Shown one piece after another: positions 1-10,363 of a stretch of 14,651 bases of DNA. Below the pieces are notes generated by a model, which made no database searches, was not told where the DNA came from, and was given only the letters and a program-made list of their open reading frames with translations. The translations under genes and the position numbers were made by a program. The DNA is taken from assembly GCA_000697335.1 (NCBI GenBank), contig JNEM01007751.1:1-14651 (forward strand), written 5' to 3'. This stretch comes from Conidiobolus incongruus B7586. Lineage: Eukaryota; Entomophthoromycota; Entomophthoromycetes; Entomophthorales; Conidiobolaceae. How positions within the stretch are numbered: the stretch's first letter is position 1; the number at the start of each line of letters is the position of its first letter.

Positions 1-1480
1 TAATATTTAAAATTATAACAGTTTTATAAAATAAATATAAATCGAAATATTATATTTAAAATACTAATATAATTATAGAATATAAAATTATAATTATTTA
101 ATTAAAATAAAAATTTAACTATATAATACAATATATTTAAAAATAAATTAAAAAAATAATAAATATTAATTTATAAAAAATTATTAAAAGAATGCAAATA
201 TTATTAATAATAGACAATATTAATTTATTATTGGTTTTTTATTGTTTTCAATTATTTATTAAGTTATAATATTTAGTTTTTATTCTTAGGACATACTATT
301 ATTTTGAAAATGAATTATCATTATAGACTAGATCAAACGTATCCCTATGTTACAAAGTCTTTTAATAAATTGGTAATTTAAAATCAAGTCAAAACCATTT
401 TATATTAGTTATATAAATTTAATCTATTATGTATTTACAATATATTTCAATATTGTATAAATATACATATATATCTTCTGAAAATTATTATCACTTGGAC
501 TGGTCTTTAAAATGAAAGTTTAGATGCTTTTATATTTTTAAACTCAGATACTGGAATATTTAAAAAATTAAGTAATAATAACGATTTATAAGAACATTAA
601 TTATTTTCTTTAACCTAATTGAATTATGATAATTACTTAAAATACTGAAATGTAACTATTATTCGAATTTAATATTTTATCAAATAGTTTAATAATTATA
701 AGTAAATTAATATAAATTATGAACAATTTAGCATCATAGTATATAGTGGGAAGACAAAATATATAATTGATAACTAAATTTTAATTAACTTTAATCATGA
801 TCAAATAAGAATTAACAAATAATTTTCATAAGCTGTGATATTTAAATTAATTTAAAACCAAATCCAATAATTTGCAATTTAATTTCAAAATAAATCACTC
901 AATTCATCCTCTTATAATTATATCAATGGCAAAATATAATAGTCACCATCGAATTGTCGATCTTTTGATAATTTTAATATTCATCTAATCAAAAGATAAA
1001 TTACTAAAAAACTCCTCAAAGTTAGTTACATTTATAGTAGTATCTCCTTATCATATAGATGACTAAGATGATATTTGATCAAATCGATTTGATATACCAG
1101 ATTGTTATTTCACATTAAAAAGTCTAATAATCAAATGATAAATATTTAAAAGTATTTATTGCTGGAATAATTTGCTTAATAATAAAGTATTTAAACTGAT
1201 TGGGAGAACCCACAATATCGGATTTGGAGGTTAATATTGTCTGAAATTGGCTCAGTTTGAAACGAATTTAATTTGAAATTGACTTTGGTTAAGCTGATCA
1301 ATTTGAAATATTTAGTGGCTTGATTATAGAATTGTAATTGTTAATATATAATAATATAATTATGTAATATTTCAAAGATTTCATAAAAAATATTATAAAA
1401 TTTCACAATTTTACCATATCAACACCTTACAAACTTGATCCAAGTTTCTAATCTTAAAATATCTATTAATGTAAAATTTT
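1..1480. other. AT-rich spacer, no confident gene
   Basis: I see no gene here that I can support. Most of it is near-pure A/T with stops in all frames. Base composition rises slightly at about 290-380 (a short plus-strand stretch after an acceptor-like TTCTTAG, 30 open codons), at about 900-1100 (a 20-codon open frame from the ATG at 926), and at about 1190-1340 (49 open codons on the minus strand without a Met). None has a recognisable motif. They could be exons or decayed pieces of an unrecognised gene, or chance open frames. Confidence 0.5.
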
Positions 1481-1500
1481 GGATTATTTCATCTTATCAA

Positions 1501-1512
1501 AGTGATATCACT
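1501..1512. promoter_or_regulatory. 12-bp perfect palindrome upstream of the peptide gene
   Basis: AGTGATATCACT reads the same on both strands. It lies about 165 bp before the start codon of the small peptide gene and about 70 bp before its TATA-like box, where an upstream activating or repressing site would be expected. I do not recognise a regulator for it; assigning it as a binding site is inference. Confidence 0.3.
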
Positions 1513-1582
1513 CCAACTAACCATCATTCAAAATCACTTTGCAACAAATCTTCCAAACAATCAGCCACAGAAATTATCTAAC

Positions 1583-1590
1583 TATTTAAA
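1583..1590 (+). promoter_or_regulatory. TATA-like box of the peptide gene
   Basis: TATTTAAA lies 87 bp upstream of the ATG at 1677. The sequence between it and the ATG is rich in C and A and poor in G, as in many fungal promoters and 5' leaders. The spacing and strand composition support a real Pol II promoter for the short gene. Confidence 0.45.
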
Positions 1591-1676
1591 CCTATTAAAA
1601 ACATTGACCAACTTTTAAAATTTATAATCATAACAAATAATATCCATCCAACAATCCAGCACATCTCCAATTTGCA

Positions 1677-1808
1677 ATGCTATACAACTTATTAGTCTTT
1701 ATGGCTATTACTTGTACTTTGGCGACTCCCCTAATCGACCCTAATACTCCTGATATTGACGGTCCATTACCCATCGGTCAGCCTTGGCAGCAATCTAAAT
1801 CTCCCTAA
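1677..1808 (+). CDS. Predicted small secreted peptide, 43 aa
   Basis: I do not recognise a family. The frame runs from ATG to TAA with 43 codons. Residues 1-16 form a typical signal peptide: a short start (MLYN), a hydrophobic core (LLVFMAITCTLA), then a likely signal peptidase site after Ala16 or Thr17. The remaining 26-27 residues are polar, acidic and proline-rich (DPNTPDIDGPLP, then IGQPWQQ), with no cysteine and no dibasic Kex2 site, and end in QSKSP. The frame is clearly richer in G/C than its surroundings, and it sits behind a TATA-like box and a C/A-rich leader with A at -3, so I take it as a real gene. An AATAAA is present at about 1929 in the 3' region. GQPW faintly recalls the GQP core of alpha-factor-type pheromones, but there are no repeated units or processing sites. 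It could also be the first exon of a longer gene. Confidence 0.5.
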   Translation: MLYNLLVFMAITCTLATPLIDPNTPDIDGPLPIGQPWQQSKSP

Positions 1809-2420
1809 TAATAATAATAATTTAATAATCATAGTACAATGTTGAGAATAGGCCCAATTTATCATTTCCGATTCTGAAGTCCTTCTAAATCTATATTGAG
1901 GCCAACTTTGAATACCAATTTTTCTAAAAATAAAAGTTAAAAGGATTATTAATTGAAGTGAAAAAATGTAAAAATGATTGATAATATTATTAATTTCAAA
2001 GTTAGAAATGTTTTTTTAATTTTTAGAAATCATTAAAATATTATTTGATTATTATTGATTGTTGAATATTGAGCGAGTCGAATGGTAATAAAATTGGCTG
2101 AATGTGCATCAGATTGTAGGGGAATTGATTCAATTATTAATTTTGGATCAATATTTATTATATTAAATTAAATATTCAAATATTGATCAAAATTATTTTA
2201 ACCAATTGATATCTATAAAATTATAATGAACTATATAAAGCCTTAATTAATATATATTAACTAAACCCAACTTGGAGAAATTAAAATTTTAATTTACGGA
2301 TAATAATCGTAATAAATTTTGAGATTGATTAAATAATTAAAAATAATTGATATTATAAAGAAAAATAATCAAGTGATTTGGAAATTGTATAAGAATCAAA
2401 ATATTAAGGATAGTTAGAAG
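1809..2420. other. Spacer between the peptide gene and tRNA-Thr
   Basis: This holds the 3' flank of the peptide gene, starting with a short TAA trinucleotide run, and an AT-rich stretch. I see no gene. A slightly G-richer patch at about 2070-2140 has no open frame worth naming. Confidence 0.5.
2398..2401 (-). terminator. Pol III terminator of tRNA-Thr
   Basis: The first run of four T on the minus strand after the tRNA, about 20 nt past its 3' end. It is the minimal Pol III stop, so some read-through is likely. Confidence 0.45.
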
Positions 2421-2493
2421 TGCCTTCTACCAGAATCGAACTGGTGACCTTCCGCTTACTAGGCGGACGCTCTGCCAACTGAGCCAAGAAGGC
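2421..2493 (-). tRNA. tRNA-Thr (anticodon AGU)
   Basis: A complete 73-nt cloverleaf without intron. The acceptor arms GCCTTCT and AGAAGGC pair, with A as discriminator base. The D arm is GCTC/GAGC, the anticodon stem TCCGC/GCGGA encloses the loop CTAGTAA (anticodon AGT, expected to be edited to IGU and to read ACU, ACC and ACA), and the T arm is ACCAG/CTGGT around TTCGATT. The A box (TGGCTCAGTTGG) and B box (AGTTCGATTCT) act as the internal promoter. It stands alone about 280 bp past the 3' end of the TEL2 relic. Confidence 0.95.
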
Positions 2494-2769
2494 GATATTC
2501 ATTCAAATATTAAGGTAGTTATTTATACACTCATTTCTTTTTTTCATTTTTTATTTTTAATATCTTTAATATATTGCAATTTTAATCAATTTTTATTCAA
2601 TTTTATTATATTATCACTATATTACATAGTTTTATTCATTAAATAATATACAGAGTTTTTTTTAATTTTTATAATCCATATATAAGTATAATATTTCTAT
2701 TTAATCTTATTAATTTTAATCCATCCTAAAACCCTTTTCAATCCCAATTCAAACATTCTACTAGTATGG

Positions 2770-5700
2770 TTACTCATTCTCAAAGCCAAACCATCATTCT
2801 ACCAATCTAACCATTATTTCTAATTCGTAATCACAATTACTTTCATATTGCGTCTGATTTTCAATGTCATTAAATTATCCAAACAGATTATGAGTCCCAC
2901 ACAAGTTTGGCGTCTAATATGCACATCTGTCAAAGGTTTTAGAATATCAAGGAGGGCTTAGTAACCAAGGGTCATAGATTAGAGTTCTGGTAAATTTTCT
3001 AAACAAGGATTATTAGTTGTTGAAATTTTGGAAAAATGAAGTTGTTACCGCTTGCGATTAAACAATCCATTAACAGTTGAAGAATTATTTGTAGCCAAAT
3101 GATACCTGTATCATTAAGAGCTTCCCAACTAACAAATTAGTCAGTGAATGCTTATGATTGTAATGCTGGGATGAATTACCTATCACTGGTTGATAAACTG
3201 CCAATAAGTGGGAAGTAGATCGAATATGATATAATTTGACGCCAATTGGTATTTGAAGTATTGAGGCTAAGTTGTTTTTTAATGAGATTGGAAGACTACC
3301 AAACTACTTTACCTTTAGTCGGTTCTTGAGATTGGATAATTTCCTAAAATTCAATCAATATAAGTCAAAACATAAATATTATGAAAATTATTAAAATTAC
3401 TTGAGAATTATTATTTTCTTTAGGTTTTAAGTATTGTATAAAAGCTTTCAAAACTTCCAAGGATAATCTCTTTTCGCTCAAATTCCAACTACCTCGAAAT
3501 ATTTCATCAATTAAAAACCTAATTTTAAAATTAGTCATTATCCTTAAGTATAATACATTAATTTATTTACAACTCTTCATTGGCACTCTAATCACACATT
3601 GTAATAAACTAGCAAATTTCGATTTTAATAATCCTACAATATTGGTCTCATCTAAAGGATCCAATAATCGTAAGATTTCATTCAAAATTTGATGACAATG
3701 ATCCTTTAGGAATTGGTTGGGAACTTCTTTAATCTGTGTTAGAATTTCCTTTAGAATTGGAAGTGTTTTCGACCCTGAGATTTCTTTTTGGAGTTGGCGT
3801 AGTGTGGCACTAAGGTAAGAGGCGGGGAAGGACCTTTTATTGTTGGTGGGAGTGTTTGAGGAGTCCTTAAATTGGTTGATTAGTTCTAATTCGTCGGTGT
3901 CTAAATCGTCATCGTCATTACCATAGTCTATTGAAGTTTCGCTGGGTTTTGGTAGTAGTGGATTTTTTTTGGTTGAGGCTTGAGTATCTAATGACACTTA
4001 AATAAATATATTTACAATTTGTATTAATAGATATTCACTTACTGCTAATTTCACTCTCATCCTCAAGTAAACAAGAATTCTAAGCCAATAAAATCAATTA
4101 CTAATTTTAAAAATTTATCAATTTGCAAATACCTAATAACACTATGCAATCAGATACATTATCATCCCTAAAATACACTCTTAATTGTCTAACATTCATA
4201 GATTCTGCCAATTCAAAATTCAATTTTTGTAAATTTTCAAATTTTAAACCATTAATGGTGATTTGAAAAACACACTAGAGGATAATAATGAGTGGATATT
4301 ATAGTGTTGAAGAATACATTCTAATCCAATGTTGCGTTTGTTCAAGTCCTCAAGACTTGGAAAGTGTTTGAATTGCCATTGTATAAATTTAGTAAATTTT
4401 TCAATATTTCTGGATTACTATTAACGAATAATTGTTTTAACACTTATTAATATCCAATTCATTCTTAAATAAAAATTAATGTTAATTTAACCAATACATA
4501 GCAATAGTACTTAGGATATTAGTAGTTGATTGATATTTTAAGGAATTTTCGAATTGCCATTGTGTTAATAATTGATTTAACAATTGATTTAAAAATTCTA
4601 AATAATTATCTAAATTCACTTTATTCAAAAAAAATTAATATATTATTAAATTTTGGATCGATATAAATTTACCTTGATGATTTATCACTTAATAATATTA
4701 ACCAATTTGCACACATGTTCCAATTTTCATATGGTTTTAAAAATGTTTGATTTACAAGGTATTTAGGTATAGAATCATTAAAATTCTTATTATTAATTGA
4801 TATTATTAATAATTGTTGTAACCCTTGATTAATAGGTTTGTATGCTTTGGCAGAGTTTGAAGAATTGAAAAGAATTGATGATAGTGTAGTAATAAGTTTA
4901 GTATGATTGAATTGGAAAGACTGAAGTAAATAAATTGGTAAGAACTTTCTAATAAAATCAGGTTCGATATTATAGAGATTGATACAGTTGACAACACCTT
5001 TCAAAAAAGCATTTAAACCAAAATATTAATTATCAATACTGAATATTATGTTAATTATTATAAATTTATTTATAATAATTAATATTTTCATTAGAAGTAA
5101 ACAATAGTCTATATGTAAATCAATAATCAATCATAAATATCATTTAATAATTTTATCTTTTAATTTTTCTAAATTTTTAAATTGTAATAATATAGAGTTA
5201 CCCAAATTCTTAACCAATCTAATCGCGCATATTTCATTACTATTATATTCTTAAATAATTTTATAAAATTTACCTCTTCAAATTAAATTCTTTTGATTTT
5301 AACTATATCATATTGTATTTCTTTTTCAATATAATTTGATTTAGTCTATCTATTAAACTTATTCAAAATTACAGAAGTTGATCCAATCGCTAAACAATAT
5401 TAGAATGATGATAAATTCCTTTTAATTCGAAGTTAATTTTATACTAAATGGTCATTATTTCACTCAATTGGGAGTTATCAGAATTGAAGAAGTTGAAGCT
5501 ATTTCAAATTATTGATGAACTCTAACTCGTTAAAAGTGTAAAGATTTTGATTTAAATAATGAAGGAAATGGTAGTGTATTAAATTTTAAGATTCTACAAT
5601 TTCTGAGGGAATTGTAGTCGGATTTTTCAAATAGAGTTGAATTATTTTAGCATTGTAGAGAAATAGATACTGTTCTGGTTTAAGGAAGTGCTGATAAGTT

Positions 5701-5793
5701 CGGAAGTTCTTGAAGTTCTGGAGTATTTAGATTAGAGAAGTTAATTTTGTTTAATTGTATTATCGATGGTGATATATTTGAAGATTCCATCAT
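2770..5793 (-). pseudogene. TEL2/TELO2-like gene, nearly full length, many frame breaks
   Basis: Tel2 is the HEAT-repeat core of the Tel2-Tti1-Tti2 co-chaperone that matures PIKK kinases (TOR, ATM/Tel1, ATR/Mec1). Along this strand I can read, in family order: an N-terminal patch from the ATG at 5793; a helical patch at 5165-5240 (RLVKNLGNSILLQF); a 111-codon block at 4669-5004; a block near 4490-4620 with LLTQWQF, matching the family's leucine-rich segment with a conserved Trp; RNIGLE near 4335; a 144-codon block at 3563-3997 with the acidic linker (YGNDDDDLDTD), FPASYLS and LLDPLDETNIVGL, which matches the start of the conserved C-terminal domain; then FLIDEIF and WNLSEKR (3401-3518), YFPLIG near 3200, LATNN near 3090 and VHIRRQTC near 2920. 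Several GT-AG introns are visible (for example 3344-3400, 3519-3570 and 3997-4042). The pieces lie in all three frames: the ATG frame closes after 37 codons while a neighbouring frame stays open, the junction after the 52-nt intron is one base out of phase at a T run, and in-frame stops occur near 5140. I count at least about ten breaks. It could be a decayed paralogue or a locally faulty assembly. Confidence 0.65.
3344..3400 (-). other. Relic GT-AG intron in the TEL2-like gene
   Basis: A 57-nt segment beginning GTAATT and ending TTTTAG on the minus strand. Coding-like sequence on both sides joins in phase (SQ before it, EII after it). Its size and AT content match the intact intron of the transporter gene at 11685-11732, which indicates the TEL2 gene was once spliced by this host. 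Confidence 0.45.
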
Positions 5794-7259
5794 GATTATT
5801 TTTGATTGATGAAAGTTGGACTGTTTTGGATGGAAATTTATAGATTAAAATGCCGGTTATTTTATTTATGGGACCAACTAAATATAATATTCGAAAAGTT
5901 CTAATATTTAATCACAATTTTAATTAATTATTTAACTCAAAAATTAAATTCAATGATTATATTATTGATCAATTAAGTTATAATAAAATTAGTTTTGTAT
6001 ATTGTTAGGTTTTTTAATATTTTAATTTAGAAAACTCAAGCTGTTATCTTGATATTATTCATTATTTAAATGAAGAATATTTTGAATTCAATGCACTTAT
6101 TTTATATAATAAGCTAATTTCATCAACAATTAACATAGTAAAATTTTTAGAAAAAAAATATTGTGAAATTATATATCCTAAACTTATAAAACCTAATCAG
6201 ATAATATCATCATTATAATTTAATGCGTCAAAATCATATCTATATAATTAGAATAAAATAATAATGATTTCTAATCCCTTATTAATTTTAGGAGTTGTGT
6301 TTTTAATAAATTTTGTAAAGTTGATTGTTAGAGAAATACTTGTGATATAGTTTAGTAAATTTATTTATCAATTCTTCTCTTTAACATTTCAAGTCTGTAT
6401 GTCTCAAAATTTACTTACTGTAAAGATGATGTAACATAATATCATATTTTTTTATCTCTTTATCACTCCTAGGTTTAAATAGTTCATTCAGTGAATGACA
6501 TAGTGTTTCATTTGATTATGGACCAACAAAATCAGTTTGCATTATGAATGATATTGGCTTGACTGTCAAATCAAGACAGACAGGTATTTTTGAAATATAA
6601 CATAAAAATAAATGAAATATCGAAAGCATTTTTTTTCAAATTTTTAAAAAATCAATAGATATAAACTAATTGCTAAGATTTTAATATTTATCATTTTCAT
6701 TATGTATTATTAATATTTTGATAAATAATCGATTGATTAAAATTCAATATAATTTATATCTTACATATTAAACATAAATAATTAAAAAATTGTCAAGTAA
6801 TCAATATTTAAAATAAAAACTCAGTAATTTGATTTAAATTTAACAAAACTTAATAAATTTTGAAATTTGAAATCTAAAATTTTTGGCAATGAAAATCAAA
6901 TTAAAGATAATATTTAAATAGGTGGGAAATAATCAAGATATCATTGTGAGTAGTTATAACTTTTGTAATGAAGAAAATTGAAAGTTGGTGATTTTAAATA
7001 ATGATATTAGTTTGAATATATATATGTATGCATTCATTACAAAATTTGAGAATATTTTATATTTGTCCATTGATAATTGGTTAAATTTCTAACAGTTATG
7101 AAAATGTTTGTAGGATGAATCCTGTTGTGAAAAACAACAAAGGGTATCTAATATTATTATAAATCACTAAAATAATTTAATATCCGAATAGTAATACAGC
7201 AACAATCACCAAATTAATAATATTTTTTTATAATAATCACAAACAGGGAAATACTTACA
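5794..7259. other. Long AT-rich spacer between TEL2 and ARG4
   Basis: This holds the upstream flank of the TEL2-like gene and the 3' flank of ARG4. I see no supportable gene. Less AT-rich patches lie at about 6380-6595 and 7085-7145. The first contains a 15-nt inverted repeat (6484-6498) and a second copy of GGACCAAC, also seen at 5871-5878. The second contains two small adjacent hairpins. I could not assign protein or RNA function to either. Confidence 0.45.
7253..7258 (-). other. Splice-donor consensus just after the ARG4 stop
   Basis: GTAAGT, the best match to the donor used by the transporter intron, begins one base after the ARG4 stop codon on the minus strand. It could start a 3' UTR intron; an AG acceptor after a T-rich tract lies within about 90 nt. 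It cannot extend the protein unless splicing removes the stop itself. It may also be chance. Confidence 0.25.
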
Positions 7260-8678
7260 CTAATTCAAAGACTGCAGCCACTGCTTGAGCAAATCAATTT
7301 GGTAGTTCACCTGATTGAGACTCGTACCGCCAATGGCATCTCTCTGATTCACACTGAGTTCGAAGTTTGACGCAGCATCGCGGACGCCCTCGTCGAAGTG
7401 GATGCTGAGCTCCTGGAGCTGATCAATAGGAATTTGACTCAAGTTGCATTCGAGCTCCTCCGCCCTGTTAATCGCGTGGCCGACGATGTGGTGCGTTTCG
7501 CGGAAGGGTACTCCCTTACGAACGAGGTAGTCCGCCATATCTGTTGCGAGCATATCTTCGGAGAGAGAAGCTTGCATCTTGTCGGTGTCGATTGTTAAAG
7601 TACGGATGACTGCATCCATGACGTAGAGGGTCTTGTCTAGAGTGTCTGCTGTATCGAACATGGGTTCCTTATCCTCCTGGAGATCTTTGTTGTAGGCAGT
7701 TGGCAATCCTTTGAGTGTCATAAGAAGACCACTTAAGTTACCGAAGACACGTCCAGATTTACCACGTAACAATTCCATACTGTCGGGATTCTTCTTCTGA
7801 GGCATGAGACTTGATCCAGTGCTGAACATATCGCTGAGGATCAAGAAGCCAAACTCCTTAGAACTGTAGAGAATAATATCTTCAGCAATCTGACTAATGT
7901 GAATGGATGTGAGAGATGCCCAGAACAAAAATTCTGCAATGAAGGAGCGATCGGAAACAGCGAAAAGACTGTTGGCGATAATACCTCGGAACCCGAGTTC
8001 GTTGGCTAAGAATTCACGGTCAACCTTGAAAGGATTACCTGCGAGTGCACCACTTCCGAGTGGAAGCACGTTGAAACGATCCGTAAGTTGGATTAAGCGC
8101 TCCAAATCGTCCTTCCAGCGCCAGACATAACTGAGCAACCAGTGGCTGAAGCGAATGGGTTGAGCTCTCTGCAAATGGGTGTACCCTGGCATGATCAAAT
8201 CACTGTCCATCTCAGCCCTCTTGACAGTTGTCTCAATTAGTTTTTTCAGCTTAGCTTGCAGCGCTTCGCTACACTCTCTCAACCAAATCCTGGTATCCGT
8301 AGCGACCTGGTCGTTACGGCTTCTACCAGTATGCAACTTCCCGGCCACGGATCCAATCAACTCCGTGAGACGACGTTCGTTAGCCGTATGAATATCCTCA
8401 TCGTCAGGTTTTATTTCGAATTTGTCCTGTTTCCACTCCTCAGCAACCTGTTCTAACCCTTTCGTAATGGTCTCGCACTCCTCGGCGGTAATAATACCAG
8501 TCTTCTGTAAAGCTTTGGCGTAGGCTATCGATCCTCGAATGTCTACTAAGTTGAATTTCTTGTCGAAATCGATACTATTATTAAGTTGATCCATAACGGG
8601 ATCGGTATCAGCATTGAAAACCCCTCCCCATAACTTTTGGGGTTGATGGTCGCTTGGATTCGCTGCGAAATAACTCAT
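7260..8678 (-). CDS. ARG4: Argininosuccinate lyase
   Basis: Splits argininosuccinate into arginine and fumarate, the last step of arginine synthesis; the enzyme is a cytosolic homotetramer of the fumarase/aspartase superfamily. The 472-aa frame is uninterrupted and of family length (yeast and human about 463). Visible motifs are KLWGG near 16-19, DEDIHTANERR (93-103), LHTGRSRND (115-123), GYTHLQRAQP (165-174) with the catalytic-region His168, LPLGSGALAGN (205-215), the superfamily signature TGSSLMPQKKNP (287-298) with the catalytic Ser, and LATDMADYLVRKGVPFRETH toward the C-terminus. The first ATG gives a short normal N-terminus with A at -3. Two usually conserved positions differ: GGRF is GGVF (19-22) and DRDF is DRSF (243-246). 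Codon use is much richer in G/C than the flanks, as expected of a well-expressed gene. A TATA box and a Gcn4-type site lie upstream. Confidence 0.97.
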   Translation of the reverse strand: MSYFAANPSDHQPQKLWGGVFNADTDPVMDQLNNSIDFDKKFNLVDIRGSIAYAKALQKTGIITAEECETITKGLEQVAEEWKQDKFEIKPDDEDIHTANERRLTELIGSVAGKLHTGRSRNDQVATDTRIWLRECSEALQAKLKKLIETTVKRAEMDSDLIMPGYTHLQRAQPIRFSHWLLSYVWRWKDDLERLIQLTDRFNVLPLGSGALAGNPFKVDREFLANELGFRGIIANSLFAVSDRSFIAEFLFWASLTSIHISQIAEDIILYSSKEFGFLILSDMFSTGSSLMPQKKNPDSMELLRGKSGRVFGNLSGLLMTLKGLPTAYNKDLQEDKEPMFDTADTLDKTLYVMDAVIRTLTIDTDKMQASLSEDMLATDMADYLVRKGVPFRETHHIVGHAINRAEELECNLSQIPIDQLQELSIHFDEGVRDAASNFELSVNQRDAIGGTSLNQVNYQIDLLKQWLQSLN

Positions 8679-8760
8679 TTTTTATATTATGTAATTATTT
8701 AATTGATTCAAACAATTTTTAATTTAAAATATAAACGTCATTAATATTACTTCAATTTGT

Positions 8761-8767
8761 ATTTATA
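8761..8767 (-). promoter_or_regulatory. TATA box of ARG4
   Basis: TATAAAT on the minus strand lies about 83-89 bp upstream of the ARG4 ATG and about 50 bp downstream of the Gcn4-type site. This order (activator site, TATA, start) and spacing are typical of fungal amino-acid biosynthesis promoters. Confidence 0.5.
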
Positions 8768-8814
8768 GTTAATGTGAGAAAATTTTTTGGATTGAGCATG
8801 AAAATTGATTAATT

Positions 8815-8823
8815 GTGAGTCAC
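8815..8823. promoter_or_regulatory. Gcn4/CPC1-type site in the ARG4 promoter
   Basis: GTGAGTCAC is, on the other strand, GTGACTCAC, a perfect match to the Gcn4 bZIP consensus RTGACTCAY. It lies about 137-145 bp upstream of the ARG4 start. Arginine genes are classical targets of general amino-acid control in fungi, so derepression of this gene under amino-acid starvation is a reasonable inference. Confidence 0.6.
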
Positions 8824-8831
8824 TTTCATTG

Positions 8832-9182
8832 GAAGATGATATTAATGAAATCAGACTGATTACTACTTTGAATAAGTGAATTTGATATAAAATCAATACT
8901 TATTTTCAGAAATAATTGTGTATATTGATCATATTTGAATAAATTTGACAGTTTGAATTAATGAACTATGGAATGATGGATACTCTTTATTTTGGACTTT
9001 GATGTTTTGTTGTAAATTTACCCAATTTACAAATTAACATCATATTAAAAATATACCAAAATATATTTGGATCAAAAATGATTATTAGATATAGTTAATA
9101 GTACTGGCTAAATATGAATGATATATGGAATAAAAATAATTTCAATATAAAATTGTTTCGTAAGAGATGAATAATATTCAAA
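8832..9182. other. Spacer between the ARG4 promoter and tRNA-His
   Basis: AT-rich DNA with no open frame of note. It carries the far part of the ARG4 upstream region and the 3' flank of tRNA-His, whose first T4 run on the minus strand is at 9149-9152. Confidence 0.5.
9149..9152 (-). terminator. Probable Pol III terminator of tRNA-His
   Basis: The first run of four T on the minus strand after the tRNA-His gene, about 30 nt past the 3' end. It is short and rather distant, so termination may be leaky. Confidence 0.35.
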
Positions 9183-9253
9183 TGCCGTTGCGCGGAATCG
9201 AACCGCGGTCTGAGCGGCCACAACGCTTCGTACTACCACTATACTACAACGGC
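9183..9253 (-). tRNA. tRNA-His (anticodon GUG)
   Basis: A complete 71-nt gene without intron. The acceptor arms GCCGTTG and CAACGGC pair, with A as discriminator. The D arm is GTAT/GTAC, the anticodon loop TTGTGGC (anticodon GTG) is closed by AAGCG/CGCTC, and the T arm is CGCGG/CCGCG around TTCGATT. The outermost anticodon-stem pair is A-C, a mismatch, and the D loop is one base shorter than in yeast tRNA-His; neither need stop function. The extra G at -1 is not encoded, as usual in eukaryotes. A solo LTR begins 10 bp upstream of the 5' end. Confidence 0.93.
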
Positions 9254-9257
9254 TTTG

Positions 9258-9262
9258 GAATT
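9258..9262 (+). repeat. Target-site duplication, left copy (GAATT)
   Basis: GAATT directly abuts the TG end of the LTR and matches the copy at 9799-9803. A 5-bp duplication is the size made by Ty1/copia- and Ty3/gypsy-type integrases. Confidence 0.7.
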
Positions 9263-9798
9263 TGTCGCGGTTATTAGCCCTTGGAGCGTCATCGAGGACA
9301 CTGACACATCCATTCTGTAGGCCAGATTGTGAAGCATGGTACCTACCAGCTGGGGTTAATTACCGATGATCAGTTTTCTGGCTATCTGGCCACGATCACT
9401 CTTAAATAGGGCTTTGAAAAGAGTGACTAGACCAGCAGCAACAGTGGCGGCGTTAGGATCCAACTTGCTAAGAAGATGGAATCACAAAATATCAATAGGA
9501 ACAAGTGTAAAATGAATAATGGAAGATGACTCAAGCGGAACTATCGGCAACTACTTGAGTATACTAAAATAGGTGGTTTTTGGAAGTAGGAAAAAGGTTT
9601 ATTTATGTAAAAAAGGGAGGAGCCAAGTCCTTCTTATAACTAAGTGCAATATATAGTCATAAGTATGCAACGGCTGAGTAACAGTGAGGTCACTCGGACG
9701 TGGACTAGTGAAATGTTGATAAGACCTAATTTGATTAATCAGGACCTTGGTAGTGAACTTGAGTGAGAAAAGTTATCAATCAGGTAGCAATTGTCACA
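9263..9798. mobile_element. Solo LTR of an LTR retrotransposon, probably Ty3/gypsy type
   Basis: A 536-bp block, less AT-rich than its surroundings, begins TGTCGCGG and ends TTGTCACA, so it has the TGT...ACA ends of an LTR, and it is flanked on both sides by GAATT. No open frames for gag or pol are present, which fits a solo LTR left by LTR-LTR recombination. On the minus strand a TATA-like TATATAT (about 9649-9655) is followed about 50 bp on by an AATAAA (9598-9603), so transcription may have run that way, but the orientation is not proven. The family is inferred from position: the insertion lies 10 bp upstream of the tRNA-His 5' end, at the expected Pol III start, as in Ty3-like elements. 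The intact ends and identical duplications suggest a fairly young fossil. Confidence 0.7.
9526..9534. promoter_or_regulatory. Near-consensus Gcn4-type site inside the LTR
   Basis: ATGACTCAA matches eight of nine positions of RTGACTCAY and carries the complete TGACTCA core. Gcn4 sites are known in yeast Ty1 control regions. Whether it is used here is inference. Confidence 0.35.
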
Positions 9799-9803
9799 GA
9801 ATT
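9799..9803 (+). repeat. Target-site duplication, right copy (GAATT)
   Basis: GAATT directly follows the CA end of the LTR and is identical to 9258-9262. Confidence 0.7.
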
Positions 9804-10270
9804 GTATCCTAATATGAATTATGATTTATAAACATTTTTTATCAATTAGCTTTATAATAATGATTTCATGATTATGAATAATATTTTTTTAAAAAACAAT
9901 TATTAATATTTTTTACATAGAATATTTAATAAATTCTGATGATATAATGCTTAAATTTTACTTAAAAATCTAATATTATAAAATCAATACAAATAATAAT
10001 TGTCAAAAATAGTACATATGATAAAAAGTATGAATTATAAATGTTTAGATTGAAAAATATAAAATTTCAAAAAATCATAAATGAATATATATATATATAT
10101 AATGTGAATTGGATAATTGAAAATGATAAGTGAAAAAATTTATAGTAAAATATAATGCAAGAACTCATATTAATTGAATAGAAGTTCAGCAAATGATGAG
10201 AAAATATGAATATAAACGTAAAAATATTCTACATTCACTTTAAATTGCATACTCTCTATTTGAGAGATAA
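9804..10270. other. AT-rich spacer with a short AT microsatellite
   Basis: No gene is visible. The stretch carries an AT dinucleotide run at 10085-10101 and the 5' flank of tRNA-Ser. Confidence 0.55.
10085..10101. repeat. AT dinucleotide microsatellite, about 8 units
   Basis: An uninterrupted alternating AT run of 17 bases within AT-rich spacer. Confidence 0.75.
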
Positions 10271-10353
10271 GACAGTTTGTCCGAGTGGTCTAAGGAGTCA
10301 GACTTGAAATCTGATGGGCTCCGCCCGCACAGGTTCAAATCCTGTAGCTGTCG
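10271..10353 (+). tRNA. tRNA-Ser (anticodon UGA)
   Basis: A complete 83-nt class II tRNA without intron. The acceptor arms GACAGTT and AGCTGTC pair with one G-T, and G is the discriminator base, as usual for tRNA-Ser. The anticodon stem TCAGA/TCTGA closes the loop CTTGAAA (anticodon TGA, reading UCA and possibly other UCN codons). The long variable arm GGGC-TCC-GCCC is the tRNA-Ser identity feature, and the T arm is ACAGG/CCTGT around TTCAAAT. A T4 tract starts 2 nt after the gene. Confidence 0.96.
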
Positions 10354-10354
10354 A

Positions 10355-10363
10355 TTTTCTTTT
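10355..10363 (+). terminator. Pol III terminator of tRNA-Ser
   Basis: TTTTCTTTT directly follows the tRNA gene: two T4 tracts parted by one C, a strong Pol III stop. Confidence 0.85.
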